A stretch of 64,000 nucleotides of DNA from Enterococcus pseudoavium NBRC 100491 (lineage in GTDB: Bacteria > Bacillota > Bacilli > Lactobacillales > Enterococcaceae): positions 1 to 64,000 of the forward strand of contig NZ_BCQF01000006.1 in NCBI RefSeq assembly GCF_001544295.1, written 5' to 3'. Position 1 is the first letter of the stretch, and every line of letters starts with the position of its first letter. Positions 52,753 to 61,762 of the stretch are shown one piece after another. Under the pieces are notes generated by a model. The model saw only the letters and a list, made by a program, of their open reading frames with translations. It did not search any database and was not told the DNA's origin. Position numbers and translations under genes: made by a program.

Positions 52753-53982
52753 TTATTTTTGATTATTACCAATATCATGTCCTAAATCACAGGTATATTC
52801 CCATTTAATCTCATCGCCAGGATGAAGATCTTTGTACTTTGAACAACCATAATTAGGGAACCAACCATTAACTTGATACATCCAGCCAGAAAGATTTCCA
52901 CAATCAAACTCGTATAGCTGATGAATACCAGATACATAATAGGCATCATACATCGGAGTCCACCGTGATTCCATTTGAATGCCTCTTTCTTTAGTGGCTC
53001 GAACTAATAAGTCATAAACACTATCCCCTGATTTCAAGGGAACTTGAGTCGGCGGCAAGATCCAGCCATTACTTGGAACATAGGGTTGTTTTTCTTTGAC
53101 TAAATCCGACCAATTCGCCAAGATAGTTCTAGCTGATATTGAAAAAGTAACGGTCGACTCAGTTGACTGTTGCTCTCTTTTTGTTTTGTCACCAACCACT
53201 TGTGTCTGATTAGTGGCTTGTCCAGTCGGATTTTGCGCCTTTGTCTCTGCAGGATTTTCTGTATCAGCAGTAGTGACTGAATTTTCGGTCGCTTGTTCGT
53301 CATTGTTATCTATCTCTTGATCAGGAGTTGCTTTCTGTTGCTGATTAGCTTCCTGCTTGCTTTGATCATTTGAAAGAGCTTGGTTTTCTGTCTCCCCTTC
53401 GGTAGTAGCCTGTTCTTGGGTTGAACCACCGGCAACGATATAATAATCTACGCCTGCTTCTAATACCCTAAAACGCAGGAGCGTTTGATTGTCCTTATTT
53501 TCTATTGTAATAGGACTTCCTTTGACTTTTTTCAAACTTCCTTTGATATCGCTGACTAAGTATGCCTTATTAGCTTGCCAGTTACTGGGGATCGTTAATT
53601 GTAATTCTGGCGTTCCCGCTAGTTCCATTTTTTCGATAGAAAAACCAACAGCATGATTGGCATTATTAGCCGCCTTTTTGACTTGATCCAATCCCTGAGT
53701 TTTGAAGTGTAAATTCAACTTTTGTTTGACTGGATTTTGGATTTGTTGTCCTTGATAGGTCCAGCGATAATTAATTTTTTGGTTTTCACCAATAAATCTA
53801 AAAGCTTGGTTTTTTCCCACAATAGTTGCCATTTGAGCTTTGCTGATCACGCCATTTTCAGGCAGGCGTGTCTCAGTTTTTAAAGGAGCAACTTTTTCAT
53901 GTTCTTTTGTTTGAACCTGCCCGCACGCTCCCAAGATTATGCCTGCTGCAATCAGCAGCAAGCATTTGAGAAACTTTTTCAT
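52753..53982 (-). CDS. large DUF4430 lipoprotein
   Basis: A 409-residue lipoprotein: lipobox LGAC at residues 17-20, an N-terminal beta-rich region (about 35-185), a long Gln/Asn/Thr/Glu linker (about 190-270) that probably spans the wall, and a C-terminal DUF4430 domain (about 290-405) with DSVYDLLVRATKERG, YYVSGIHQLYEF, LSGWMYQVNGWFPNYGCSKY and DEIKWEYTCDLGHDIG. Two cysteine pairs could form disulfides. Likely a cell-surface corrinoid receptor that works between the giant surface protein and the transporter (inference). Confidence 0.82.
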   Translation of the reverse strand: MKKFLKCLLLIAAGIILGACGQVQTKEHEKVAPLKTETRLPENGVISKAQMATIVGKNQAFRFIGENQKINYRWTYQGQQIQNPVKQKLNLHFKTQGLDQVKKAANNANHAVGFSIEKMELAGTPELQLTIPSNWQANKAYLVSDIKGSLKKVKGSPITIENKDNQTLLRFRVLEAGVDYYIVAGGSTQEQATTEGETENQALSNDQSKQEANQQQKATPDQEIDNNDEQATENSVTTADTENPAETKAQNPTGQATNQTQVVGDKTKREQQSTESTVTFSISARTILANWSDLVKEKQPYVPSNGWILPPTQVPLKSGDSVYDLLVRATKERGIQMESRWTPMYDAYYVSGIHQLYEFDCGNLSGWMYQVNGWFPNYGCSKYKDLHPGDEIKWEYTCDLGHDIGNNQK

Positions 53983-53989
53983 TTTTTAC

Positions 53990-56900
53990 TTATCCTCTCA
54001 CACGAAATTTTTTGAAATACCAAAATATCCCACCGGTAATCGCTAAAATACTAGCAACCACTTCACTGATTATTGCAACTTTATGTTTATTGTTGGACTC
54101 TTTAGCAAGTGATACCTGAGGGGTTTTGGTTGCTTCTCCTTTTGGTGAGTAGGCTTCTCCAGCAAAATCCCATGCTTTTTTATTTTCTGAGGCTTTATCA
54201 AGCTTTTTAGTAGTCGGAACCTTCCCATCATTTAGATTTGAATGACTCGGCTGAGCTTTTGTGATCGGTGAAATAGCACTGATATAAGGACTTCCTTCAC
54301 TGAGAGTATCGCCCTCTTGACTAGTGGTATTTCCAGTTAATCCACTGATCAACCCTCCATTAATTGGTGAAATAGCTGGAAGCATTTTGTTTGATACTTG
54401 ATTTGTCATTTTCTGACTTTGCTCAGCAGCTGGCTTTTTACCCTCTGACTTCTTCGCTGTTTGCTGCTCATTATTGGTATCAGTCGTTGGTTTCTTCTCT
54501 GACATTAATTTTTGAATCGTTGCTTCTGCTGCCTCTAAACACTTCAGATCGTTGGCCGCAATCAAAGCTTTTTGCTTTTTCGTCAAGCCTTCATAGGCAG
54601 CTCTAGCAGCTGCTACTTGATTTTTCTTACTTAAGGTAATCGTTCCCAACGCTCTAATTTGATTTGTTACCTGATTACTAATCAATGTATCACTTTCTGA
54701 AGAAACATCGTTCATATCATACAACCTGTTTTCATTTTTTAAGAAACGTTTATAGGCAACTAAGGCATACATTCCTTGTTCTGTCGCCATACCATCTACC
54801 ATTCCCGGTGTCGCACCACCGTTACTATCACCGCCTGGCAAGATATGCATAAAACCACTGCCAGCCACATGATACTCAGCAAATGCCTGAAATAAACTTC
54901 TGTCTTTAATGAAGCGAGAATCTTTGGCTCCATCAATCCCTAAAGCACTTAACGCCGTAAGAACTTGTGCACTAGATTCTGAAGTTGCCCCATTACTACC
55001 AGAAGCGTTCGATGAAAAGCCACCATCTTTATTTTGTACATTACTTAAAAGGATTAGACCTCGATCTACCGACGCTTTAACTTTAGGTTGCGTTTCATAA
55101 TAAGGTGCGAGCGCCTGCAACGTCATTGCCGTCAAATCGACATCAGGCTGTGCACCAAACAAATTCCAGCCTCCATTTTTCAGTTCTTTAGCTAAAATAA
55201 ACTCAATCAATCTCTCCCGTGTGGTTTGATTTCCCGCTGGTTGATTTTTGGGGAATTGATAATTGCTATTTGAATCCACTGCCAACAAAGCAAAATCGGC
55301 ACCATTAATTCCTTGGAAAGTCGTTTGCTTAAAATCACTGAGGGGTGCAAATAGGTTATAAGTTTGATTTCCTGCTTCAACCCGTTGTGCATCTTTTCCG
55401 ATTGCAGTGATAGCCAGAATAACTCGTGAATATTCAGTATATTTTCTCGAATCTAGGTTGCCTTTTGTCGCTTCGACAGCTTTCGTTAAATTACCGTAGT
55501 AGCTCTGATATAGCGGCTGTTTTCCTGCATACCCATCATAGCCATTTCGAGCTAAGCCCAAAATACTCCATTCTGAACCGTAATCAATAACCGTTTTTTC
55601 TGGATTCAAAACGCTCAGCAAGTAGTTTTGCGTTTCCTTAATCAGCGGTTCAACCGCTGGATTTGGTTTTGGAGAGGACAGCTCCTGAATTTTTTTGACT
55701 GCCTGCTTCAATTTAGTTTGTAAATCTTTGTCTACTTGTTTCTGTAAAGTAGCTGACAATTGATTGAAGCTTTGTTCAGCAGCTGAAACGAGTGCTTGAT
55801 CTTTTAGCATCAATTGATTCGGCGCTGGTAATGCCGCAATCTGTTTTTCTACCGCTTTGATAGCTAGATCTGCTTTGGCTAGTTCAGAGATTTTTGCTGT
55901 TGCTTCTTTCAATTTTGTTTGTAATGATTCAGCAACCTTAGCTTGCTGTTTTTTTGTCAACTTTTCAAAAGCTTGTTGTGCTTTTGCGACAACCGCTTGA
56001 TCTTCTAAAGCTAGCTTGTCAATTGCTGGTAAATCTTTAATCTGCTTTTCAACGGCTACAACAGCTGAATCAATCAACGGTTTACCTGGATTTTTTTCGA
56101 AGTCGTAAAGCCATCCTTGGTTATTTTTCTGCATCATAATCTGAGTCAATGCTTGGACTGCCTGCTGTGTGGCCATTCCATTTTCGTTGCCATCGTTGAT
56201 TAACCATTTAAAACCACCATTAGCAAGTTGGAATTTAATTAGAGCATCAATTGGATTACCTTTTTTCATCTTATATGTTTTACTCGTCAAATCTTCTCCG
56301 ACTGAAGATAATCCTAAAATTGCTTGCGCTTGACTATTGGAGTTGGGTTCTTTCGCATAAAAAGTTTGGATGAAGAAGTTTCCGTCTTGATTTTCAACTT
56401 TTTTGAAGAAAGCAACGGCTTTGTCGATGGCTTTTTTCACTTTTTCTTGATTTCGATATGGTGCCAAGGCAGTCAAGGTCATCCCAGTAATATCAATATC
56501 ACCAGCACTTCCAAATAATGCCCAACCACCGTCAGATAATTGTTGAGTCAATAGTTGGTCGATTAATTGATCAATTTGCTTTTGTTGATTTTTCTCAGTC
56601 GCTTTTTTAGCTGACAGAACAATTAAACCATAGATTTGGTTGTTAATCGTTCCATTTATATGACTATCGGATAAATCCGCTACAATATTGTAGCCCTTTA
56701 TATCTGTCAAATCTCCCCCCAAAGATAAGATACCAATTGCTTGCCGTTCAGCATCTGTCCAGGGGGTCTCTTTCCCATACTGATCCTTTTTATCGAATAT
56801 TTTTCTGACAAGTTCATCATACGAACGTTGTTGTTGGGCCTCACTGATTGAATAGCCTGAGTGAACAAGAGCCAATGCATCCCACTCTGTTAACGCTTGA

Positions 56901-58948
56901 CCTTCATTCTGACTAATGATCCGTTCAGCACCACTATTCCATGCTGTCTCATATATTTTATCTAAAGAAAACTCATTCATTTTTTCTTTAGCTTTGTCTA
57001 AAATTGCTTTATTTGTAACAAAACCTTTCTGATCTTGATCCAGCGCATCAAAAGCTGCTAACGCAGCTTTAATTTCGGCTACATTTTTTTCAGTTAATTG
57101 ATCATACTTTGGTAAAGCATTGATTTGATCAATAACGGCTTTGACAGCAGCTTGAGTTTTTAATTCATAAATACGTTCTTCTGCATCAAATAGTTTGCTA
57201 ATAAATTCTTCCGAGACTTGTTCTTGCTGCTCGTCAGTCAATGCATAAAAAGCATTTATCGTATCATAAACTGCCTTTTCATCACTTACTTTTAATTGAT
57301 CAACTGCCGGAAGACTTTTTATCTGATCCTCAACCTTTTTGACTGGAAGAAGCGGGTCCGGTTGGCCGATCAATTCTTTAATCTTTGCTTCGACTTCAAC
57401 TAAATAATCAAGATCTTCTTGATTAATATATTTTCTTTGATCAGCGGTCAATTGCTCATATTGAAACCGGCCGTTTTCCGCGTAAAGCTGAACCATTTTA
57501 AGATTCGAACTATTTATCACTTTGGCAATTTTTCTCAATGTTTCAATTGAAGAAGTAAAGTTGTTTGCTTGGTTCTTATTTAATTGAATGACTCTAGCTT
57601 CCAATGCTTCAAGCTTAGCCAATGATTCGGGAGAAACTTTCTTTTTCGCCTCTGGACTTAGCGCATCATATGCTTGGCGCAAAGGTGGAACTTTCCCCAT
57701 ACTTATAAACCCTAATTTATCTGGATCGGGTAAACTGGCTAACTGTTCTTCAAAACTGGCTACTTGGGTGAGTTCCTCAATCAGAGAGACTACTTCTTGC
57801 AATTTGTTTTGTAATTCTGCAGATACCTTTTGCTGTTCAGCAACCGATAAAGCTTCAAATGCTGATTTTGCTGCTAAAACAGACTCTTTGTCTGTTAATT
57901 CTAGTTGTTCCTTATTTGGTAGTTTGCTGATTTGCTCACTGACTTTTGTTACTGCATCAGAAACAGCGCTAGGATTATTTACTGCATTTAGCGCTTGGTC
58001 GATTTCAGACTGTGAAGCTGTCAGATTAGCTAATTCTTCCATCGCATTTTGATAAGCTGCTTGGTAATTACTCCCTTGGGCTTGCCAAGCGTTCTTGTCT
58101 TGATTAATTTCGGCGATTTTTTTGGTTAAAGCCGTTTTATCAGCCACTTCTAGTGCAGAGCCACCAGTCGAATTTCCTAGATCAGCTCCTAAACCAGCAA
58201 CTGTATATTGAATTCGGAAAACATCCCCATCTGCTGGTATTTTATCACTCATACCCACACCTGGAAAAACATTATTTACAGAATACATCCAGCCAGCTGT
58301 TTGTGAATAATCAAATTCGGCTAAATTATCATCTGAATTATTTTTCAGTGATAAATTATTCTCTGAGGCAATTTTTTTCACTGCTGCCGGAATTGCTGGT
58401 TGACCATTGTCTCCATGATCGATTCCGGATAAATAAAATTGTTTATCTAGTGATCCAGTATGCTGATAAGTCATCCCTGCTGATTTAAATGCCTCGTCTA
58501 AAAGCGTGGCATAATTGATTTCCGTATTAACCTGTAACTGAACAGGTTCAACGATATATCCTTCCCCTAACGTAAACCGTTCAACGGAAAGTGTAATCGT
58601 CTTTTCCTCTGCTACTTTTTCTGAACTAGCCTGTGTTGTAGCATTTTCCGTTAGTAAAGCTTGAATTTTTTTGGCACCTTGCTGCAATACACTACTATTT
58701 TTTACTTGAGCCTTTTCCTCATCCGATAATTGATTATAACTTTGAATCAATTGATCTACTTTTGATTGATCGGCGATTGTCAATGTCTCTAACTTAATCT
58801 CCGCAATTTGATCATTTAGATTTACGACTTTCTCAGAAGGAGCACTGACCTGAATCGTACTACTTTCGGCCAAGACCGTTACCTCAGTTGTGAGTACAGT
58901 CGGGCTCAGTATCATCAATGCTGCCAACAATTTCATTACTTTTTTCAT
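53990..58948 (-). CDS. giant transcobalamin-like surface protein (DUF4430 plus two toroid domains)
   Basis: A 1652-residue exported protein. Order: signal peptide (1-27, ending VLA); helical segment; DUF4430 beta domain (about 116-256, with GWMYSVNNVFPGVG near 217); several helical modules of 60-70 residues (about 290-655); alpha/alpha toroid 1 (about 663-957, DGGWALFGSAGDIDITG near 807); two helical modules; toroid 2 (about 1100-1410, NGGWNLFGAQPDVDLTA near 1257); a further helical module; a polar linker; a membrane helix (about 1620-1645) and FKKFRVRG. There is no LPXTG. DUF4430 and toroid are the beta and alpha domains of transcobalamin and intrinsic factor, so cobalamin capture is likely. 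ATG 58948 follows GGAGG; a longer start would overlap the riboswitch terminator. Confidence 0.85.
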   Translation of the reverse strand: MKKVMKLLAALMILSPTVLTTEVTVLAESSTIQVSAPSEKVVNLNDQIAEIKLETLTIADQSKVDQLIQSYNQLSDEEKAQVKNSSVLQQGAKKIQALLTENATTQASSEKVAEEKTITLSVERFTLGEGYIVEPVQLQVNTEINYATLLDEAFKSAGMTYQHTGSLDKQFYLSGIDHGDNGQPAIPAAVKKIASENNLSLKNNSDDNLAEFDYSQTAGWMYSVNNVFPGVGMSDKIPADGDVFRIQYTVAGLGADLGNSTGGSALEVADKTALTKKIAEINQDKNAWQAQGSNYQAAYQNAMEELANLTASQSEIDQALNAVNNPSAVSDAVTKVSEQISKLPNKEQLELTDKESVLAAKSAFEALSVAEQQKVSAELQNKLQEVVSLIEELTQVASFEEQLASLPDPDKLGFISMGKVPPLRQAYDALSPEAKKKVSPESLAKLEALEARVIQLNKNQANNFTSSIETLRKIAKVINSSNLKMVQLYAENGRFQYEQLTADQRKYINQEDLDYLVEVEAKIKELIGQPDPLLPVKKVEDQIKSLPAVDQLKVSDEKAVYDTINAFYALTDEQQEQVSEEFISKLFDAEERIYELKTQAAVKAVIDQINALPKYDQLTEKNVAEIKAALAAFDALDQDQKGFVTNKAILDKAKEKMNEFSLDKIYETAWNSGAERIISQNEGQALTEWDALALVHSGYSISEAQQQRSYDELVRKIFDKKDQYGKETPWTDAERQAIGILSLGGDLTDIKGYNIVADLSDSHINGTINNQIYGLIVLSAKKATEKNQQKQIDQLIDQLLTQQLSDGGWALFGSAGDIDITGMTLTALAPYRNQEKVKKAIDKAVAFFKKVENQDGNFFIQTFYAKEPNSNSQAQAILGLSSVGEDLTSKTYKMKKGNPIDALIKFQLANGGFKWLINDGNENGMATQQAVQALTQIMMQKNNQGWLYDFEKNPGKPLIDSAVVAVEKQIKDLPAIDKLALEDQAVVAKAQQAFEKLTKKQQAKVAESLQTKLKEATAKISELAKADLAIKAVEKQIAALPAPNQLMLKDQALVSAAEQSFNQLSATLQKQVDKDLQTKLKQAVKKIQELSSPKPNPAVEPLIKETQNYLLSVLNPEKTVIDYGSEWSILGLARNGYDGYAGKQPLYQSYYGNLTKAVEATKGNLDSRKYTEYSRVILAITAIGKDAQRVEAGNQTYNLFAPLSDFKQTTFQGINGADFALLAVDSNSNYQFPKNQPAGNQTTRERLIEFILAKELKNGGWNLFGAQPDVDLTAMTLQALAPYYETQPKVKASVDRGLILLSNVQNKDGGFSSNASGSNGATSESSAQVLTALSALGIDGAKDSRFIKDRSLFQAFAEYHVAGSGFMHILPGGDSNGGATPGMVDGMATEQGMYALVAYKRFLKNENRLYDMNDVSSESDTLISNQVTNQIRALGTITLSKKNQVAAARAAYEGLTKKQKALIAANDLKCLEAAEATIQKLMSEKKPTTDTNNEQQTAKKSEGKKPAAEQSQKMTNQVSNKMLPAISPINGGLISGLTGNTTSQEGDTLSEGSPYISAISPITKAQPSHSNLNDGKVPTTKKLDKASENKKAWDFAGEAYSPKGEATKTPQVSLAKESNNKHKVAIISEVVASILAITGGIFWYFKKFRVRG

Positions 58949-58973
58949 TTTCTTACCTCCAAAATCTTTATAG

Positions 58974-58999
58974 AAAAAAAGACACTCAAAAAGAGTGTC
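58974..58999 (-). terminator. riboswitch-controlled terminator
   Basis: GACACTC and GAGTGTC around TTTTT on the minus strand, followed by seven T. It stands between the B12 aptamer and the surface protein start, so B12 binding should end transcription here. Confidence 0.85.
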
Positions 59000-59190
59000 T
59001 GCTATCCCCAACTATTATGAGAACTGAACGTCACACCCTGATATTGTTCAGAATCAATGAATAAGGTATCCTGACTCCGCTTCATTCTCTATCTGCTCTT
59101 CCCAAGTCAAAAACTTAGTGAGTCAACTCAGATATCGTCCACGTTACAGTAGATAGGGGCTGTTGAAGAATTGCACTTCATTCCCTTTCT
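59000..59190 (-). promoter_or_regulatory. cobalamin riboswitch of the B12 uptake operon
   Basis: On the minus strand GGGAATGAAGTGCAATTC, ACAGCCCCTATCTACTGT and the B12 box GAGTCAGGATACCTTATTC (about 59060-59078) are the conserved parts of the cobalamin aptamer. A terminator follows at 58974-58999 and then the surface protein gene. The region starts about 30 bases after the pduU stop; I see no strong promoter between, so read-through from pduVU is possible. Confidence 0.95.
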
Positions 59191-59220
59191 CCATTGATTA
59201 GTATTCAATTATGTTTGATT

Positions 59221-59568
59221 TTAGGTGCGAGTAATACCACAGATTACCGTGAAATTGAGGACCTTTTCCAATCCTCTAAGTGCCGCGTTCAAACCTTCTT
59301 CGACTGAGCCAACATCTCCAGTAATCACAACGGAACCAGAAAAGCGATCAATAAAACCTATTTCAACATTGCCGCTTTTGGTTGCAATATCCACAGCAAT
59401 GATCGCCGCCTCACTGGGCGTGATCGTCATGATCCCCAAAGCATCGCCTTGATTGTCCTGCAAGCCTAATTTAGTGTACAGGTTGTGATCAGGACTAGCA
59501 ATGACATGCGCCATCGTGACTTGTTTTCCTGGAACATATTCTTGAATCATCCGTTTTGTTTCTTCCAT
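59221..59568 (-). CDS. pduU: microcompartment shell protein PduU
   Basis: A 115-residue circularly permuted BMC protein: [17 protein letters not shown] (N-terminal beta-barrel strand) and [43 protein letters not shown]. It forms hexamers with a barrel-capped pore and binds PduV in Salmonella. It is located 13 kb from the main pdu operon, beyond the cobalamin genes. Confidence 0.95.
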   Translation of the reverse strand: MEETKRMIQEYVPGKQVTMAHVIASPDHNLYTKLGLQDNQGDALGIMTITPSEAAIIAVDIATKSGNVEIGFIDRFSGSVVITGDVGSVEEGLNAALRGLEKVLNFTVICGITRT

Positions 59569-59572
59569 CGTT

Positions 59573-60007
59573 CTACTCCCCTTCTAAAAAACTTCGTAAT
59601 TCTTCTAATCCAGCCTGATTGACAGACGAAGCATAAAAGATTTTTTCTGCTCCAGCTGCTTCTAATTGCTGACGGATCTGTTCGATTTGCTCATCATTTT
59701 GTGCCAAATCCGTCTTACTAACAATCCCTACGACTTGTTTCGGAAACATTGATGCAAACCCTGGTGAAAAAACTTGTTCAAGTTCTGTAACACTTTGAAC
59801 GATACAAACCACCTCAGCATCTGCCGCTGAGACAGAAAGCGCACTATAATACTGACGATGCAAAATAAATTCTCCAGGTGTATCAATCATATCTGGATAA
59901 TAAGAAACCGCTTGAGTTTTGTTATAACTCAATGCTTCTCCCTTCAACGCTTGACATAAAGTTGTTTTTCCACATCCTACGGCGCCCATCAAGATAATTT
60001 TTCTCAT
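59573..60007 (-). CDS. pduV: EutP/PduV-family GTPase-like protein
   Basis: A 144-residue Ras-like protein: P-loop [10 protein letters not shown] near residue 7, DTPGEF near 42 and SKTDLA near 97. PduV was linked to positioning or movement of microcompartments. It precedes pduU by four bases; the two are a unit with an extended -10 (TGCTATGAT, 60060-60068) upstream. Confidence 0.92.
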   Translation of the reverse strand: MRKIILMGAVGCGKTTLCQALKGEALSYNKTQAVSYYPDMIDTPGEFILHRQYYSALSVSAADAEVVCIVQSVTELEQVFSPGFASMFPKQVVGIVSKTDLAQNDEQIEQIRQQLEAAGAEKIFYASSVNQAGLEELRSFLEGE

Positions 60008-60059
60008 CTATTCCCCTCCAAGCTAACGAAACAAGGATCGCCTCTTCTTAACTTTTCAA

Positions 60060-60068
60060 ATCATAGCA
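60060..60068 (-). promoter_or_regulatory. candidate extended -10 of pduVU
   Basis: TGCTATGAT on the minus strand, about 55 bp before pduV. No good -35, as expected if an activator such as PocR is needed. Confidence 0.4.
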
Positions 60069-60240
60069 TTTTTTTGCAAAAATATTACCTACTCCAACGA
60101 AGTCACCTAAATCCTATTAAAATTTCACCGGAAACCATGATGATTCAATCAGCTAAACAATATTGCTCTTCTTTAATATCCGGAATAGTAGCACTATTAA
60201 GTTAAAAAAGTACAATTCTGCTTTAAATAGTTTATAAAAA

Positions 60241-60275
60241 AAGAAGTGTGACAAAAAATCTTGTCACACTTCTTT
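60241..60275 (-). terminator. terminator, GTGACAA-core family, copy 4
   Basis: AAGAAGTGTGACAA and TTGTCACACTTCTT around AAAATC, with seven T on the minus strand. It ends the oxidase-family gene. Confidence 0.8.
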
Positions 60276-60283
60276 GAGCTAAT

Positions 60284-60775
60284 TTACGACTTATCCGGAT
60301 GAATATTCTCTTTCATAGTGTATGAATCCACAACAATCTTAATGATTCCCGTCCGCTTCAGCATCTGCTCAGGAATCTCATCAAAAGCTCGCCCTGTTGC
60401 CGCATGTTCCATCAATAAATGTAGCGCCTGCCGCTTTTCGGCTAAATCTTCAACGACTTCAGCTCGTCCAAAGCCAATCAAGCTCCGATAAGCATAAGAA
60501 TAAGAGGCCGCATTCTTATTTCCTAGAATCAATTGGTGATTGCCATCCATTTCTACCGCAACTTTAGGATCGTTTTGAATCATCGTTAGTTTCTTTCCTT
60601 CATTGGCTCCATGGATGAACAGGGTTAGTCGTTCTTCTAACCACTCATAGCCAAAGTTCACTGGAACAACGTAAGGATATTCTTCCCCATTTATCGCGAT
60701 TCGCAAAACTTGTGACGCTTCGACGAATTCTTTGATTGTAATCAGATCCGTTACTTGTCTTTTTTTTCTACGCAT
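60284..60775 (-). CDS. pyridoxamine 5'-phosphate oxidase family (NimA-like) protein
   Basis: A 163-residue split-barrel flavin-binding protein: SQVLRIAINGEEYPYVVPVNFGYEW near 25-48, LFIHGANEGKKLTMIQNDPKVAVEMDG near 57-83 and YRSLIGFGRAEVVEDLAEKRQALHLLMEHA near 100-130. It resembles NimA and other small flavoproteins rather than PdxH. ATG 60775 follows AGGTGG. Substrate unknown. Confidence 0.85.
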   Translation of the reverse strand: MRRKKRQVTDLITIKEFVEASQVLRIAINGEEYPYVVPVNFGYEWLEERLTLFIHGANEGKKLTMIQNDPKVAVEMDGNHQLILGNKNAASYSYAYRSLIGFGRAEVVEDLAEKRQALHLLMEHAATGRAFDEIPEQMLKRTGIIKIVVDSYTMKENIHPDKS

Positions 60776-61004
60776 ATTTTTTCCACCTACTAAATATTTT
60801 ACTCTAATCATAATAGATTAGAATTTAAAAAGAAATCTTTTTTTTAGTCAAATAAACTGAAAATTGATAGACTGCGGTCTCGCTTTTTTAGTAGGAAAAA
60901 CCTTTTTATATCAAGACATTTCCTCTTTTTTTACTACTCTATTTGTACTAAACTATCTTTTGTAATTAACTGAAAACTTGCTGAAAATGAAAGGCGTGTC
61001 AATT

Positions 61005-61718
61005 TTGATTGAAACTGTAGTTTTTGATATTGATGATACTATTTACGATCAACAAGAACCATTTCGTAAAGCGGTCCAAAAGTTATTTCCACTAGTCAGT
61101 GAAGAGGATATGTTGCCTCTTTATACCCGGTTCCGAGTGCACAGTGATGCCAACTTTAATAAAGTCATCACTCAAGAATGGACGTTAGAATACATGCGTA
61201 CTCACCGGATCAGTCAGTCTCTAATCGATTTAGATTATCCTGCGATTACTTCCGACCAAGCTTTAATTTTCCAAGAGGTTTATGAGGCTGAACTTGATGC
61301 CATCACAATGCATCAAGAAGTCGAAAAAACGTTAGACTATCTAAAAGCCAAAAAAGTTCCAGTCAGTATTATAACGAACGGTCCCACTGACCATCAGTAC
61401 AAAAAAATCTTACAGTTGGGGCTATTAAATTGGGTTGATGAAGATAACATCATTATCTCGCAAGCTACCGGTTATGAAAAACCCGATATCGAGATCTTCG
61501 ACTTGGGTAAAAAACAATTTTCCTTGAATCCTGAAAATTCTTTATATGTCGGTGATAACTTCAATAATGATGTCGTTGGTTCAAAGCGCGCAGGATGGCA
61601 AGCTCTTTGGTTGAACCACCGGAATCGGCAACTTCCTGAAGGTACAACTAAAATTCAAGATATCGAACTGACTTCTTTCGATCAATTATTACCAACTTTC
61701 CAACATATTTTTGCCTAA
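61005..61718 (+). CDS. HAD-family hydrolase (YjjG-like)
   Basis: A 237-residue haloacid-dehalogenase-type phosphatase: motif I VVFDIDDTIYD near residue 5, motif II SIITNGPTDH near 122, motif III lysine in GYEKPD near 155 and motif IV YVGDNFNNDVVG near 180. It probably acts on nucleoside monophosphates or small phosphates. Start uncertain: TTG 61005 has AAAGG ten bases upstream; ATG 60987 is an alternative without a ribosome site. Confidence 0.85.
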   Translation: MIETVVFDIDDTIYDQQEPFRKAVQKLFPLVSEEDMLPLYTRFRVHSDANFNKVITQEWTLEYMRTHRISQSLIDLDYPAITSDQALIFQEVYEAELDAITMHQEVEKTLDYLKAKKVPVSIITNGPTDHQYKKILQLGLLNWVDEDNIIISQATGYEKPDIEIFDLGKKQFSLNPENSLYVGDNFNNDVVGSKRAGWQALWLNHRNRQLPEGTTKIQDIELTSFDQLLPTFQHIFA

Positions 61719-61719
61719 C

Positions 61720-61761
61720 AAAAAAGAGAGTGTGACAAAAAAATTTGTCACACTCTCTTTT
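61720..61761. terminator. bidirectional terminator, GTGACAA-core family, copy 5
   Basis: AAAAGAGAGTGTGACAAA and TTTGTCACACTCTCTTTT around a short loop, serving the convergent HAD and TIM-barrel genes. Confidence 0.8.
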
Positions 61762-61762
61762 C

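Noticed and set aside
53990-54200. LPXTG sortase signal in the giant surface protein
   Set aside because: The C-terminus has a membrane helix and basic tail, but no LPXTG-like motif; anchoring by the helix is assumed instead.
57588-58488. Open frames on the + strand opposite the giant surface protein
   Set aside because: They mirror the helical repeat codons of the minus-strand gene and have no ribosome sites or protein-like motifs.
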